Source: Geotalea toluenoxydans JCM 15764
GTDB taxonomy: Bacteria; Desulfobacterota; Desulfuromonadia; Geobacterales; Geobacteraceae
Direction: 5' to 3'
Assembly (NCBI RefSeq): GCF_001311985.1
Contig: NZ_BBCJ01000012.1
Coordinates: 1 to 64,000 of the forward strand
Length of the DNA stretch: 64,000 nucleotides
Part shown: in pieces, positions 30,218-39,510 of the stretch
How positions within the stretch are numbered: the stretch's first letter is position 1
Layout: every line of letters starts with the position of its first letter
Notes under the pieces: generated by a model
What the model saw: only the letters and a program-made list of their open reading frames with translations
Database searches by the model: none
Told to the model about the DNA's origin: nothing
Made by a program: the position numbers and the translations under genes

Positions 30218-30679
30218 TTGATCTCCAAGAAGACAAAATACGGCTTGAAAGCGATGATTTACCTGGCAAAGGTCTATGACCAGGGGCCGGTGCTGATTGC
30301 CGATTTGGCAAGGGAAGAAAGAATCCCGAAAAAATTTCTGGAGCTGATCCTGCTGACACTGAAAAACCATGGGGTATTACAGAGCAGGAAAGGGAAAGGT
30401 GGGGGCTATTACCTGGGCAAACCCCCAAAGGAAATCAGCCTCGGCAAGCTGGTGCGGATTCTGGACGGTCCGTTGGCTCCGGTTCCCTGCGTCAGCGAGA
30501 CCGCCTATGCAAAATGCGATGAATGTCTGGATGAGAGAACCTGTGGTATCCGGCTGGTGATGAAGGATGTGCGGGATGCAATAGCGGAAATTCTGGATGG
30601 AACATCGCTGGCAGACCTGCTGGAGCGAAGCGAGAAGGCAGAGCAACTGGAAAAGGGCATTTTTACGTATTGCATCTGA
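30218..30679 (+). CDS. Rrf2-family transcriptional regulator
   Basis: 153 aa. The N-terminal winged helix ('TKYGLKAMIYLAKVYDQGPVLIADLAREERIPKKFLELILLTL') and the wing 'GVLQSRKGKGGGYYLGK' are typical of Rrf2/CymR/IscR proteins. Three Cys lie in 'CVSETAYAKCDECLDERTC', where IscR-type members bind an Fe-S cluster. Its position directly before a sulfate uptake operon and the shared operator suggest a CymR-like sulfur-supply regulator. The start is TTG at 30218. Confidence 0.85.
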   Translation: MISKKTKYGLKAMIYLAKVYDQGPVLIADLAREERIPKKFLELILLTLKNHGVLQSRKGKGGGYYLGKPPKEISLGKLVRILDGPLAPVPCVSETAYAKCDECLDERTCGIRLVMKDVRDAIAEILDGTSLADLLERSEKAEQLEKGIFTYCI

Positions 30680-30699
30680 AAAATTTTTTACCAACAAGA

Positions 30700-30714
30700 C
30701 TATAAAATTGATAG
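30700..30714. promoter_or_regulatory. Putative Rrf2 operator, site 2 (sulfate operon)
   Basis: CTATAAAATTGATAG overlaps a TATAAT-like -10 region 40 bases before the sulfate-binding protein start. It parallels site 1 before the regulator. Confidence 0.6.
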
Positions 30715-30754
30715 AGATATAATATTATAAGTAGTGAATAAAGGAGGGTAATCC

Positions 30755-31759
30755 ATGATGACAACAATCAGTAGAGCCATTTTCTTTGCCGCTTTGGCAG
30801 TTGGCCTGCCGTTGGCAGCATTCGCACAGGTCAACCTGTTGAACGTTTCCTACGACCCGACCCGCGAACTTTACCAGGATTTCAATAGCGCCTTTGCCAA
30901 ACAGTGGAAAAAACAAACCAAGGAGGATGTTACCTTCAAGCAGTCCCACGGAGGTTCCGGCAAACAGGCCCGGGCGGTTATCGATGGTCTGGATGCCGAT
31001 GTGGTTACCCTGGCTCTGGCCTACGACATCGACGAGATCCATGACAGGGCAAAGCTCATCCCGCAGGCGTGGCAAAAACGGCTGCCCAACAACAGTTCCC
31101 CCTACACCTCGACTATTGTTTTCCTGGTTCGCAAGGGTAATCCGAAGAAGATCAAGGACTGGAGCGATTTGGTGAAGCCAGGTGTGGCAGTTATCACCCC
31201 CAATCCCAAAACCTCCGGCGGTGCACGATGGAATTACCTGGCTGCCTGGGGATATGCCTTGAAACAGAAGGGTGGAAATGAAGCCAAGGCAAAGGAATTT
31301 GTCACGAGGCTTTTCAAGAACGTGCCGGTCCTTGATTCGGGAGCGAGGGGCTCTACGACTACATTTGTCCAGCGCGGACTGGGAGATGTGCTCCTTGCCT
31401 GGGAAAACGAGGCGTTTCTGGCAGTTAACGAGCTGGGCAAAGACAAGTTCGAGATTGTCGTGCCGTCGGTCAGCATACTCGCCGAACCGCCGGTGACCGT
31501 GGTCGACAAGGTCGTTGACCGGAAGGGGACGCGCAAGGTGGCCGAGGCATATCTGAAGTATCTCTACACGCCGGAAGGGCAGGAGATCGCTGCCAGGCAC
31601 TATTACCGGCCCAGGGACAAAAAGGTGGCGGCGAAATACGCCAAGACCTTCCCCAAAGTGAAGCTCTTTACCATCGATGGGCAGTTCGGCGGCTGGCGGA
31701 AGGCGCAGAAGGCGCATTTTGCCGATGGCGGTGTATTTGACCAGATCTACGCCAAATAA
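30755..31759 (+). CDS. sbp: Periplasmic sulfate-binding protein
   Basis: 334 aa with a Sec signal peptide cleaved after 'PLAAFA'. It captures sulfate or thiosulfate for the ABC importer. Family features include '[17 protein letters not shown]', '[17 protein letters not shown]', '[16 protein letters not shown]' and '[23 protein letters not shown]'. It has a strong ribosome site (AAAGGAGGG) and is first in the sbp-cysT-cysW-cysA operon. Confidence 0.95.
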   Translation: MMTTISRAIFFAALAVGLPLAAFAQVNLLNVSYDPTRELYQDFNSAFAKQWKKQTKEDVTFKQSHGGSGKQARAVIDGLDADVVTLALAYDIDEIHDRAKLIPQAWQKRLPNNSSPYTSTIVFLVRKGNPKKIKDWSDLVKPGVAVITPNPKTSGGARWNYLAAWGYALKQKGGNEAKAKEFVTRLFKNVPVLDSGARGSTTTFVQRGLGDVLLAWENEAFLAVNELGKDKFEIVVPSVSILAEPPVTVVDKVVDRKGTRKVAEAYLKYLYTPEGQEIAARHYYRPRDKKVAAKYAKTFPKVKLFTIDGQFGGWRKAQKAHFADGGVFDQIYAK

Positions 31760-31794
31760 GAGTGAAGAGTGAGGGGTGAGGGGTGAAGAGTGAA
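31760..31794. repeat. Heptamer array GAGTGAA/GGGTGAG, 5 copies
   Basis: Five 7-bp units lie between sbp and cysT and include the GTG start codon of cysT (31790-31792). Confidence 0.9.
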
Positions 31795-32617
31795 GAAGAG
31801 CCAACGACATAACGTGCTTCCGGGGTTTGGCCTGACGCTGGGCTACACGATCTTTTATCTCTGTCTGATCGTCTTGATCCCCTTGTCGGCCCTGGTCTTC
31901 AAGACGGCGACCATGTCCTGGGGCGATTTTGTCGCCGCGGTGACTGCGCCGCGGGTGGTGGCCTCCTACAAGGTCACTTTCGGCGCCGCTCTGCTGGCTG
32001 CGGCAATCAATGCCCTGTTTGGCGTGCTGGTGGCCTGGGTCCTGGTGCGTTACCGCTTTCCGGGGAAGAAGCTGGTGGATGCCCTGGTGGATCTTCCCTT
32101 TGCCCTCCCCACCGCTGTAGCCGGCATTACCCTGGCTTCGGTCTATGCTCCCAATGGCTGGATCGGCAAATGGCTTGAGCCCCATGGCATCAAGGTGGCT
32201 TACACGCCCCTGGGTATTCTGGTGGCGATGATCTTTATCGGCCTTCCATTTGTGGTGCGGACGGTGCAGCCGGTCCTGGAGGAACTGGAGGCTGAACTGG
32301 AGGAAGCTGCTGCCTGCCTGGGGGCCAACCGCTGGCAGACCTTTCGCCGGGTGCTGTTCCCGGTGATGCTTCCCTCAATTCTCACCGGCTTTGCTCTGTC
32401 CTTTGCCAGGGCGGTTGGCGAGTACGGCTCGATCATCTTCATCGCCGGCAACATGCCCATGGTATCGGAGATTACACCACTTCTGATCATCACCAAGCTG
32501 GAGCAGTACGATTATGCCGGAGCTACGGCTATCGCTTCGGTGATGCTTTTGGCCTCATTTGTCATGCTCTTTGCCGTTAACCTGTTGCAGAAATGGAGTA
32601 GAAGGTTTGCCGGGTAG
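31790..32617 (+). CDS. cysT: Sulfate ABC transporter permease CysT
   Basis: 275 aa with six membrane helices and the permease loop 'EEAAACLGANRWQTFRRVLFP' near residue 180. It forms the sulfate channel with CysW. The GTG start lies inside the heptamer array, and GAGGGG repeat bases serve as the ribosome site, so copy-number change could alter translation. It is intact. Confidence 0.94.
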   Translation: MKKSQRHNVLPGFGLTLGYTIFYLCLIVLIPLSALVFKTATMSWGDFVAAVTAPRVVASYKVTFGAALLAAAINALFGVLVAWVLVRYRFPGKKLVDALVDLPFALPTAVAGITLASVYAPNGWIGKWLEPHGIKVAYTPLGILVAMIFIGLPFVVRTVQPVLEELEAELEEAAACLGANRWQTFRRVLFPVMLPSILTGFALSFARAVGEYGSIIFIAGNMPMVSEITPLLIITKLEQYDYAGATAIASVMLLASFVMLFAVNLLQKWSRRFAG

Positions 32618-32631
32618 TAAAGGGAATTTTT

Positions 32632-32716
32632 AACCACGAATGACACGAATTGACACGAATTGACACGAATAAAGAGGCTTTGAATGGTTATTCGTGAACA
32701 TTCGTGAAATTCGTGG
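32632..32716. repeat. ACGAAT-type inverted repeat element, copy 1
   Basis: Left arm: CCACGAATGACACGAATTG with further ACACGAATTG iterations. Right arm: ATTCGTGAA units ending in ATTCGTGG. The arms can fold into an 80-bp hairpin. It lies between cysT and cysW. A second copy is at 52511. Confidence 0.9.
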
Positions 32717-32753
32717 CTGATGGTTTGGACCTAAATCTCTATGTGAGGGTGAA

Positions 32754-33625
32754 ATGAATATAGTTGGAGCGCTGACAACAAATGGAGAGCGAAGCAGCGG
32801 AGGCGAACTGACCGAACCAATGCTGGTGCGATGGCTGCTGATCGCCGCCGCACTGGTATTTCTCGGCCTCTTCCTGGTTGTGCCGCTGGCCGCCGTTTTC
32901 AGCCAGGCCCTGGAGAAGGGCTTTGCCACTTATCTTGCCGCCCTGCACGAGCCCGATGCTGTTGCCTCCATCAAGCTGACGCTGGTGGCGGCAGCCGTCA
33001 GCGTACCACTTAACCTGATTTTTGGTGTGGTGGCTGCCTGGGCCATTGCCAAATTCGATTTCCCCGGCAAAAGCTTCCTCATTACCCTGATAGATCTTCC
33101 CTTTTCCGTGTCGCCGGTTATCTCCGGCCTCATCTACGTGCTGCTCTTCGGCCTGCAGGGGTGGCTGGGCCCGTGGCTCCAGGAGCACGACATCAAGATC
33201 ATCTTTGCCGTGCCGGGTATCATCCTGGCTACCATTTTCGTCACCTTTCCCTTTGTGCTCGTGAACTGATTCCCCTCATGGAATCACAGGGGAAAGACGA
33301 GGAGGAGGCGGCACTGGTATTGGGAGCCAGCGGGTGGCAAACCTTTTGGAGGGTTACCCTCCCCAATATCCGCTGGGGTATCCTTTACGGCGTCATTCTC
33401 TGTAATGCCAGGGCCATGGGGGAATTCGGCGCGGTATCCGTCGTTTCCGGCCACGTGCGCGGCTCCACCAACACCATTCCGCTGCATGTGGAGATTCTCT
33501 ACAACGAGTACAATTATGTGGCCGCCTTTGCCGTGGCGTCACTTCTGGGGATGCTGGCAGTCGTCACCCTGGTTGCCAAGAGTTTCGTGGAATGGCGGAT
33601 AAAGGCTGTGAAGAGTGACGGGTGA
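32754..33625 (+). CDS. cysW: Sulfate ABC transporter permease CysW (one-base frameshift)
   Basis: About 290 aa after restoring a G lost near 33267. It has six helices and the loop '[22 protein letters not shown]'. It pairs with CysT. Its last codons and stop lie within the heptamer array at 33621. The 136-bp gap from cysT is mostly the ACGAAT element. Confidence 0.92.
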
Positions 33626-33690
33626 TTGGTGATTGGTGAAGAGTGAAGAGTGAAGAGTGAAGAGTGAAGAGTGAAGAGTGAAGAGTGAAG
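33621..33690. repeat. Mixed heptamer array GGTGATT/AGTGAAG, 10 copies
   Basis: Two GGTGATT units, one hybrid GGTGAAG and seven AGTGAAG units, between cysW and cysA. The hybrid junction links the two unit types and shows they belong to one family. The cysW stop lies in the first unit. Confidence 0.93.
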
Positions 33691-33717
33691 GCGCATCAAA
33701 GGAATGGGGAAGAACAG

Positions 33718-34785
33718 ATGAGCATTGAAGTCAAAAATATAACCAAGACCTTCGGCGGTTTTACTGCCTCAAGGATGTCAGCGTCAACATACCTACGGGG
33801 GAACTGATTGCCCTCCTGGGTCCTTCCGGTTGCGGCAAGACGAGTCTTTTGCGGATCATTGCCGGTCTGGAAACGCCGGATGGGGGAAGTGTCCATTTTA
33901 ACGGCGCCGACACCACCAGGCACGAAGTACGCGAGCGTAAAGTGGGTTTCGTGTTCCAGCACTACGCACTGTTCAAGCACATGACCGTCTTCGATAACAT
34001 CGCCTTCGGGCTCCAGGTAAGGCCCCGCAAGACGCGGCCGGCCAAGGAAGAGATTGCTGCCAAGGTGCACGAATTGATCCGGCTGGTCCAACTGGAGGGG
34101 ATGGCCCAGCGCTACCCGTCCCAGCTTTCAGGCGGGCAGCGGCAGCGGGTGGCCTTGGCCAGGGCCCTGGCGGTGGAACCGCAGGTGTTGCTCCTGGATG
34201 AGCCATTCGGCGCCTGGATGCCCGGGTCAGGCAGGAACTGCGCCGTTGGCTGCGGCGGCTCCATGATGAGCTGCACATCACCAGCGTCTTCGTCACCCAT
34301 GACCAGGAAGAGGCGCTGGAAGTGGCCGACCGGGTGGTGATCATGAATGCCGGCCAGGTGGAGCAGGCCGGAACGCCGGAAGAGGTTTATGATCATCCGG
34401 CTACCCCCTTTGTCTACAACTTCCTCGGCAACGTCAACCTTTTCCATGGCCGGGTAAACCAGGGGCAGGCCAAACTTGGGAGATGGAGCTCTCCACCCCG
34501 GAACTGGCAGCGGTGCCGGACCGTCCTGCAGTGGGCTACGTGCGTCCCCATGACCTGGAGCTTGAGCGGAACTACTCGAACAGTTCCTCGGTGGAGGCTT
34601 CGATCCGCCACATCCATGCTGTCGGGCCGGTGGTACGGATAGAGCTGGAGCGGGGGGATACCTTCGAGATCCTGGAAGCGGAATTGACCAAGGACGTTTA
34701 CCAGAAGCTGGCGCCCAAGGTGGGGGAGAAGGTCTTTGTCCGGCCGAGGAAATACCGGGTCTTCGTCGATGACTACCAGATCTGA
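33718..34785 (+). CDS. cysA: Sulfate ABC transporter ATP-binding protein CysA (three frameshifts)
   Basis: About 356 aa when bases lost near 33773, 34214 and 34482 are restored. It has Walker A 'GPSGCGKTS', signature '[10 protein letters not shown]', Walker B '[12 protein letters not shown]' (the second break lies in the D-loop), H-loop 'FVTHDQEEA' and a C-terminal TOBE domain ('[13 protein letters not shown]…[16 protein letters not shown]'). It energises sulfate uptake. It is last in the operon, after the heptamer array. Confidence 0.92.
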
Positions 34786-34808
34786 TGCGGACTGCAACCG
34801 AGGAGAAT

Positions 34809-34949
34809 ATGCTGAAAAATGCCGAGCAGCAGCCGTGGACCATGGAAGTGGAACAAAGGATCAAGGATTCGCTTAGGTTGACCTTTTTTTGTAGCGTAAC
34901 CTGGATCGTTCATAGCCGTTTTGAGGGTTTTATCTTGATGAGAGGGTAA
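34809..34949 (+). CDS. Possible small protein after cysA (46 aa)
   Basis: An ATG with GAGGAG upstream opens a frame starting 'MLKNAEQQPWTMEVEQRIKD' that reads like a helical protein for 20 residues, then passes through a T run. It may be a real small or frameshifted operon member, or chance. I do not recognise it. Confidence 0.3.
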   Translation: MLKNAEQQPWTMEVEQRIKDSLRLTFFCSVTWIVHSRFEGFILMRG

Positions 34950-35012
34950 TGTTGGATATTATTAACTTGAAGTGTTTTGTCATCCGGGAAAGCTTAATTG
35001 CGCGGAGATACC

Positions 35013-35441
35013 ATGAAGCTCATCCTGCTCATCGCTCTGGCCTCCATCATTGCTTTGGCCGATTGCTTCGCTGCCGATCAGTCCATCTGCAATCCGGGCA
35101 CCGAAATAAGTTACTTCCCCAATGGGGCGGTTCGCTCCTGCCTGCTGAGGGACTTTTACCCCATTGACGGCATCACCTGCAACCACTTGGAAAGAATCAC
35201 CTTTCACGGCAACGGCAAGCTGCAGAGCTGTGTTTCAAGCGATGAAGTCTTGGTTGGCAACGTGCCCTGCGCCAGATACGGCTGGATAAGTTTCTATCCC
35301 TCAGGCCGGCTTGAGAGATGTACCCTGAGAGTCGTCACGGAGATTGAAGGTAAACAGTGCAATGAGCAGGAGGAGGTGAGCTTTCTGGAGAACGGGAAGC
35401 TTCTTTCCTGTTCATCGCCGCCCGGAACGATGCCTTTTTAA
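35013..35441 (+). CDS. Secreted protein with YwqK/MORN-like repeats
   Basis: 142 aa from the ATG at 35013, with GGAGA upstream. A Sec signal peptide (residues 1-20) is followed by three to four repeats of the form 'ISYFPNGAVRSC', 'ITFHGNGKLQSC', 'ISFYPSGRLERC' and 'VSFLENGKLLSC'. Each repeat is a short beta-hairpin of the YwqK/MORN-variant type, and here each ends in Cys. The even spacing of Cys suggests disulfides in the periplasm. Function unknown. Confidence 0.7.
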   Translation: MKLILLIALASIIALADCFAADQSICNPGTEISYFPNGAVRSCLLRDFYPIDGITCNHLERITFHGNGKLQSCVSSDEVLVGNVPCARYGWISFYPSGRLERCTLRVVTEIEGKQCNEQEEVSFLENGKLLSCSSPPGTMPF

Positions 35442-35449
35442 CAGGCCTG

Positions 35450-36705
35450 TCAGATTTGCCTGGTCGGTTCATCTTCATAGAGCAGGTAATTTTTACGCAG
35501 CTGCAGAAAGTCAGCAATCTCTTCCGCCCAAAGTTGAGTGATTTCCTCCGGTGATTTCCCCTCTTCCACCGCCTGTCTTGCCAGACCTGATCCGACCATG
35601 TCTTCAAAACCCTGACGAAAAAAGGTCTTTCTCTCTGCGGTAGAAAGCCCGTCGTATAATTCCGAGACTACTGCAATGCCCACCTCCACCGGCTGGACTG
35701 CCAGGTAATCGTCTATTACCAACTCAACACCACTGACAGCCTTATTCATCTGTTTCGGCAGGGATGATTTTCCGGGCAAGGAAAGGGGGGTGAACTGCAC
35801 TGGATCGAAGTGGATGCCGGCAAGCTCTTGCCGGTTAAGTTTTTTAGCAACGGCTGCCCTGTCCAGGCCCGGAATGCCGGCTAGGCGGAATGGCCTGTCA
35901 GTGCCTCGTCCTTCACTGGCGTTGGTTGCCTCCAGAAGGCCAATGCCCGGATAAAGGAGGGCGCTTTCGAAGTCCGGAATATTGGGGCTGGTCGGCAGCC
36001 AGGTCAGCCCCGTGTCCGGCCAGCGCATCCACCTCTGCCAGCCCTCCATCCTGACGACGATTATCTCCAGTTGGGCCAGCCCAGGCAGCATGCCTGCTCC
36101 TTGATCATCAATGCCATTTCACCGACTGTCATGCCATGGGCAATGGGGATGGGGTAAAAGGAAGTGAAGGTTGCCGGCAGCTCTTTCCTGATAAAGCCTG
36201 CCACATAATTGCCCCCCAGAGGGTTGGGCCGGTCGAGGACCATGAAGGGAATGCCTTTTTCCGCAGCGGCTTCCATCACCAGCCCCATGGTGGAAATGTA
36301 GGTATAGAACCGGACCCCCACATCCTGGATATCGAAGACCACCAGGTCGATATCCTTCAGGTCTTCCTGTTTCGGTTTCTTAGCCGAACCATAGAGACTC
36401 CTGACCGGAATGCCATCGCAGGTGCCGTTGCCGATATGGATGCCGTCTTCTGCCGTCCCTTTCAGCCCGTGTTCGGGGGTGAAGACAACTGCCGGGGGAA
36501 CCTGGGCCTTGATCATCAGGTCCATGAGATGGATGCCATCCACCACGGCGGTGTGATTGGTTACCAGGGCGAATCTCTTGCCGCGCAGAGGCGAAAAGTC
36601 TTCGCCGGCCAGTATCTGAGCGCCGGTTCTGACCGGTGCGGCAAATGAGAGGGAGGGAGCCCCGAGGAAGATAAGGAATGTTATGGCAATAACGCAGCGG
36701 AACAC
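35450..36705 (-). CDS. namZ: DUF1343 (NamZ-type) exo-N-acetylmuramidase homologue (one-base frameshift)
   Basis: About 418 aa after restoring a base near 36085. From a GTG at 36705 it has a signal peptide ('CVIAITFLIFLGAPSLSFA'); an ATG at 36756 is an alternative. DUF1343 motifs include 'LVTNHTAVV', 'VFTPEHGLKG', 'VVFDIQDVGVRFYTY' and 'VLDRPNPLGG'. Characterised members (NamZ) remove terminal N-acetylmuramate from peptidoglycan fragments, so a cell-wall recycling role is likely. It lies downstream of the rhomboid gene on the same strand. Confidence 0.85.
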
Positions 36706-36818
36706 GTGAGTACCCTTTGTCCAGTAGAAGCCGCAACAGCTTAGCTGAAACGACATGCGACAACAACAAATTTTGCGTTTGATTTTTCTTATCGGCGAGG
36801 GGGCTTTTATCTTGAGTG

Positions 36819-37757
36819 TTACCGAGCGAAGAGAGCCAGCCACCAGGCGCCAAGGACAACTGCAGCACTGGTCACGGCAAGAAAGGCATTGAGAAATTTC
36901 TGGGGCTGACCGAACCTGGCTGTGGAGAGCCCGGTGATAAAGCCCAGGGCTATGCCGGAGATAAAGCCGAAAAGATGTGCGCCCAGGTCGGTGTTTTTCC
37001 CTTCCGTACCCAGGATGGCCAGAAGTGACAGGGCTGCGGCAACAGGAAGAATCCGGCGCCCCTGAAGGGCGTGTGGGTGGTGGAGCATGTTGACTGCGGC
37101 AAGGACGCCGACGGCGCCGAAGACGGCGGTGGATGCACCTATGGAGCTATGCTGCGGCTGGTTGAGGTAAACGTTGGTCAGGTTGCCGAGAATGCCCGAC
37201 AGGAGGATCAGGCTCCAGGCCAATCCGGAGCCGAGCTGACGGCAGAGCCAGATGGTGAAGATACCGCCGATGGCCAGGTTGCCAAGAAGGTGCGCCGCGT
37301 CAGTATGTAGAGTGAGTGCAGTTACCAGCCTCCACCATTCGCCGGAGAGGATTCTGGCCGCATTGCCGCTGCCAAGAGCCTGCCAGCTGACGCTTGCATG
37401 ATTGGCAATGGCGATGTCCAGGCGGGTGATGTTGTGAAAGGTGGCCAGCAGTATCAGCACCGATAGCGTGCTGAGGGCGTTTTCCTTCAGGGGAGGTGTC
37501 AGGGATATGTGGGGTGGCCAGGCGTGGTTTTCCTTTTCGAAGAGGCGCAGTTCATCCCTGGCGGCAATGAGAAAATCGTCGGGTACCAGTATCAGCCAGC
37601 CATCTTCGCTTTTCTCGGTGCGGAACGGGATGCCGCGGGCTTCCAGCACCAGGGCCCAGAGGCGCACCCGTCGTTCCGACAGGGGCGAATTTTCTCTCCA
37701 TACCCCAAGTTCCGCAGGGATGCTCAGCCATTCGGATTGTTCAGCTTCCCGTTCCAT
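36819..37757 (-). CDS. Rhomboid-family intramembrane serine protease
   Basis: 312 aa. An N-terminal soluble extension of about 90 residues precedes six to seven membrane helices. The catalytic Ser is in 'IGASTAVFG' (usual GxSG/GASG form altered to GAST) and the His in 'GAHLFGF'. 'WWRLVTALTLHTDAAHLLGN' matches the family's first-loop motif with conserved His and Asn. It would cleave membrane proteins within the inner membrane; substrates are unknown. Intact. Confidence 0.88.
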   Translation of the reverse strand: MEREAEQSEWLSIPAELGVWRENSPLSERRVRLWALVLEARGIPFRTEKSEDGWLILVPDDFLIAARDELRLFEKENHAWPPHISLTPPLKENALSTLSVLILLATFHNITRLDIAIANHASVSWQALGSGNAARILSGEWWRLVTALTLHTDAAHLLGNLAIGGIFTIWLCRQLGSGLAWSLILLSGILGNLTNVYLNQPQHSSIGASTAVFGAVGVLAAVNMLHHPHALQGRRILPVAAALSLLAILGTEGKNTDLGAHLFGFISGIALGFITGLSTARFGQPQKFLNAFLAVTSAAVVLGAWWLALFAR

Positions 37758-37793
37758 GCCTGCCAGTATGGCAGATAGCCTGGCCCTCGTCCA

Positions 37794-39342
37794 TCAGGAA
37801 ACATATATCTTTCCCGTTGTCCCGGAAAGATTGCGGTAATGCCTGATGAGACAGCTGGTGGAGCTGTCATGGTCTGGTGTGGTTGAGCCATTTTCCAGTT
37901 CCATCGCGATATTTCGTGCCTCCAGCTTTCCGAACTCCATCCCTTGCCGGTCAATTATCCCCCATTGACCGACGACCTGTTGGGTGTAAACAGCGTGTTC
38001 GTAGAGGGCCAGGAGCTCGCCGAATACTTCCGGTGTCAAGTTTTCCGCAAGAATGGTATTGCTTGGATGATTCCCTTCCATGGGCAGGTATTGTTTCAGT
38101 GAATCGGGACACTTTCCCCCTTGGAATTGGCTTGCATGCCTGCCGAAGGCAAGGGACTTTGTCAGGGCGAACATCTTTGCCATGAGCAGATTGTTGCTCC
38201 CTCCGTCAAGCTCTTCATCCCGGCAGAAGCCGATAAAGTCGCATGGGCAAATGGTGCTGCCGTGAAGGATCTGCTGGCAGATGGCATGCTGTATGTTAGT
38301 TGCCTCGTCAGGTTCCCCGATTGGCATTGCTTCCATGTTGCTGCCGCTGCAGGTGACAAGCCGGTTGACATATACCGGAAGGTTGGACAGCCACCGGTGG
38401 TATGGTAGGAGCGCCATTTGCCTGCTGCCGTAGAAATTGCAGTACCAGACCCGCAGAAGTCCCATGGTTACCGGCAGATTGCGGTTTAACGGCGCAGTGC
38501 TGAAGTGCTGGTCCATGGAACGGATGCCGGCCAGCATGCGCTGGAAGATCCCTGTTCCCAATCCAACCATGGTTGAAAAATCCACCAGCCTGCTTCCCTG
38601 ACTCCGGCTGGCAAAGATGTTTCCCGGATCGATGCCGAATTTTCTCGCTTCTTCCTCATTGAGGGAAACGGCAGTGAAGTGGCGAGCTACAGCGCATTCG
38701 TCTCTCATGGCTTTGAGAACCCACCGGCGGGCGGTATGGGCGCAGACCATCGTTTCGCGGCAGGTGAATGTATCGGAAACAACATTGAAAAGGGTTTCCG
38801 CCGGATTGAGTTCATTGAGGATGCTGCAGAAGTCCAGGTTGTTGGCCCTGGTAATGAAAAGTGTCGTCACATTACCACGGATGAAGCCTTTCAACGCCTG
38901 ATAAGCCATGGGCGGGCCGGGATCGCTTTCATTGACATTGATGTTGATGACCGTCTTGATGCGCATGCCGCTATGACCGGTCCATTCCCCGTTCCAGATC
39001 CTGTTGGCAAGGTCGGTCATCCTGGCCGATTCCTCATCTTTCTGCAAAGCCTGTCGAAAGGCAGACTGGCAGCCTATCTCATCAAAGGTCATGAACCGTT
39101 CATCTATTTTTTCCGGCAATTTCCTTGCCTGGCAAGTTCCATGAGAAGTTCCATGGTTTTTGCGTGATCAGGTTCTTTGAGTAGTCCAGGTAAAGCCCCT
39201 TTTCCTCCATGCTGAACCGCTCGCCACGCTGGTGGTCTTCGGCGAAGAGCTGAAGGAGATGGGAGTTTTTCATCAGCTGGTGATGAACCTTAAGTGCCTG
39301 CAATGGGATGTTCATCAGGGGGGTGTTCTCTGCTGTTGGCAT
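37794..39342 (-). CDS. Divergent glucose-6-phosphate isomerase-like protein, probably non-canonical
   Basis: About 516 aa after restoring bases lost near 39148 and 39123. Overall order follows phosphoglucose isomerase: 'LYLDYSKNLIT', 'GEWTGHSG', 'SDTFTCRETM', 'LPVTMGLLRVWYCNFYG', 'CDFIGF', 'PSNTILAENLTPEVFGELLALYEH'. Key active-site motifs are altered. The sugar-phosphate loop normally 'GIGGSDLGP' reads 'NVNESDPGP', and the 'GGR(Y/F)SLWSAIGL' motif reads 'GSRLVDFSTMVGL'. 'WGEPGTN.QH' is 'IGEPDEATNIQH'. It may have lost isomerase activity or changed substrate. The start ATG follows AGGAG. Confidence 0.72.
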
Positions 39343-39510
39343 TGGTTCTCCTTTTAATGTCGCGGGTGTATATGGAACCGATGGCTGCCATAGATATTAA
39401 ACTATTCTAAGCGATAACGTGAATAAGGCAAACCTGCTCGGGAAAATTCTCCATTTCCCAGCTGCTAAAATTAATTAATCTGGTTGAAAGATGGCCTGTC
39501 AGACGCTATT

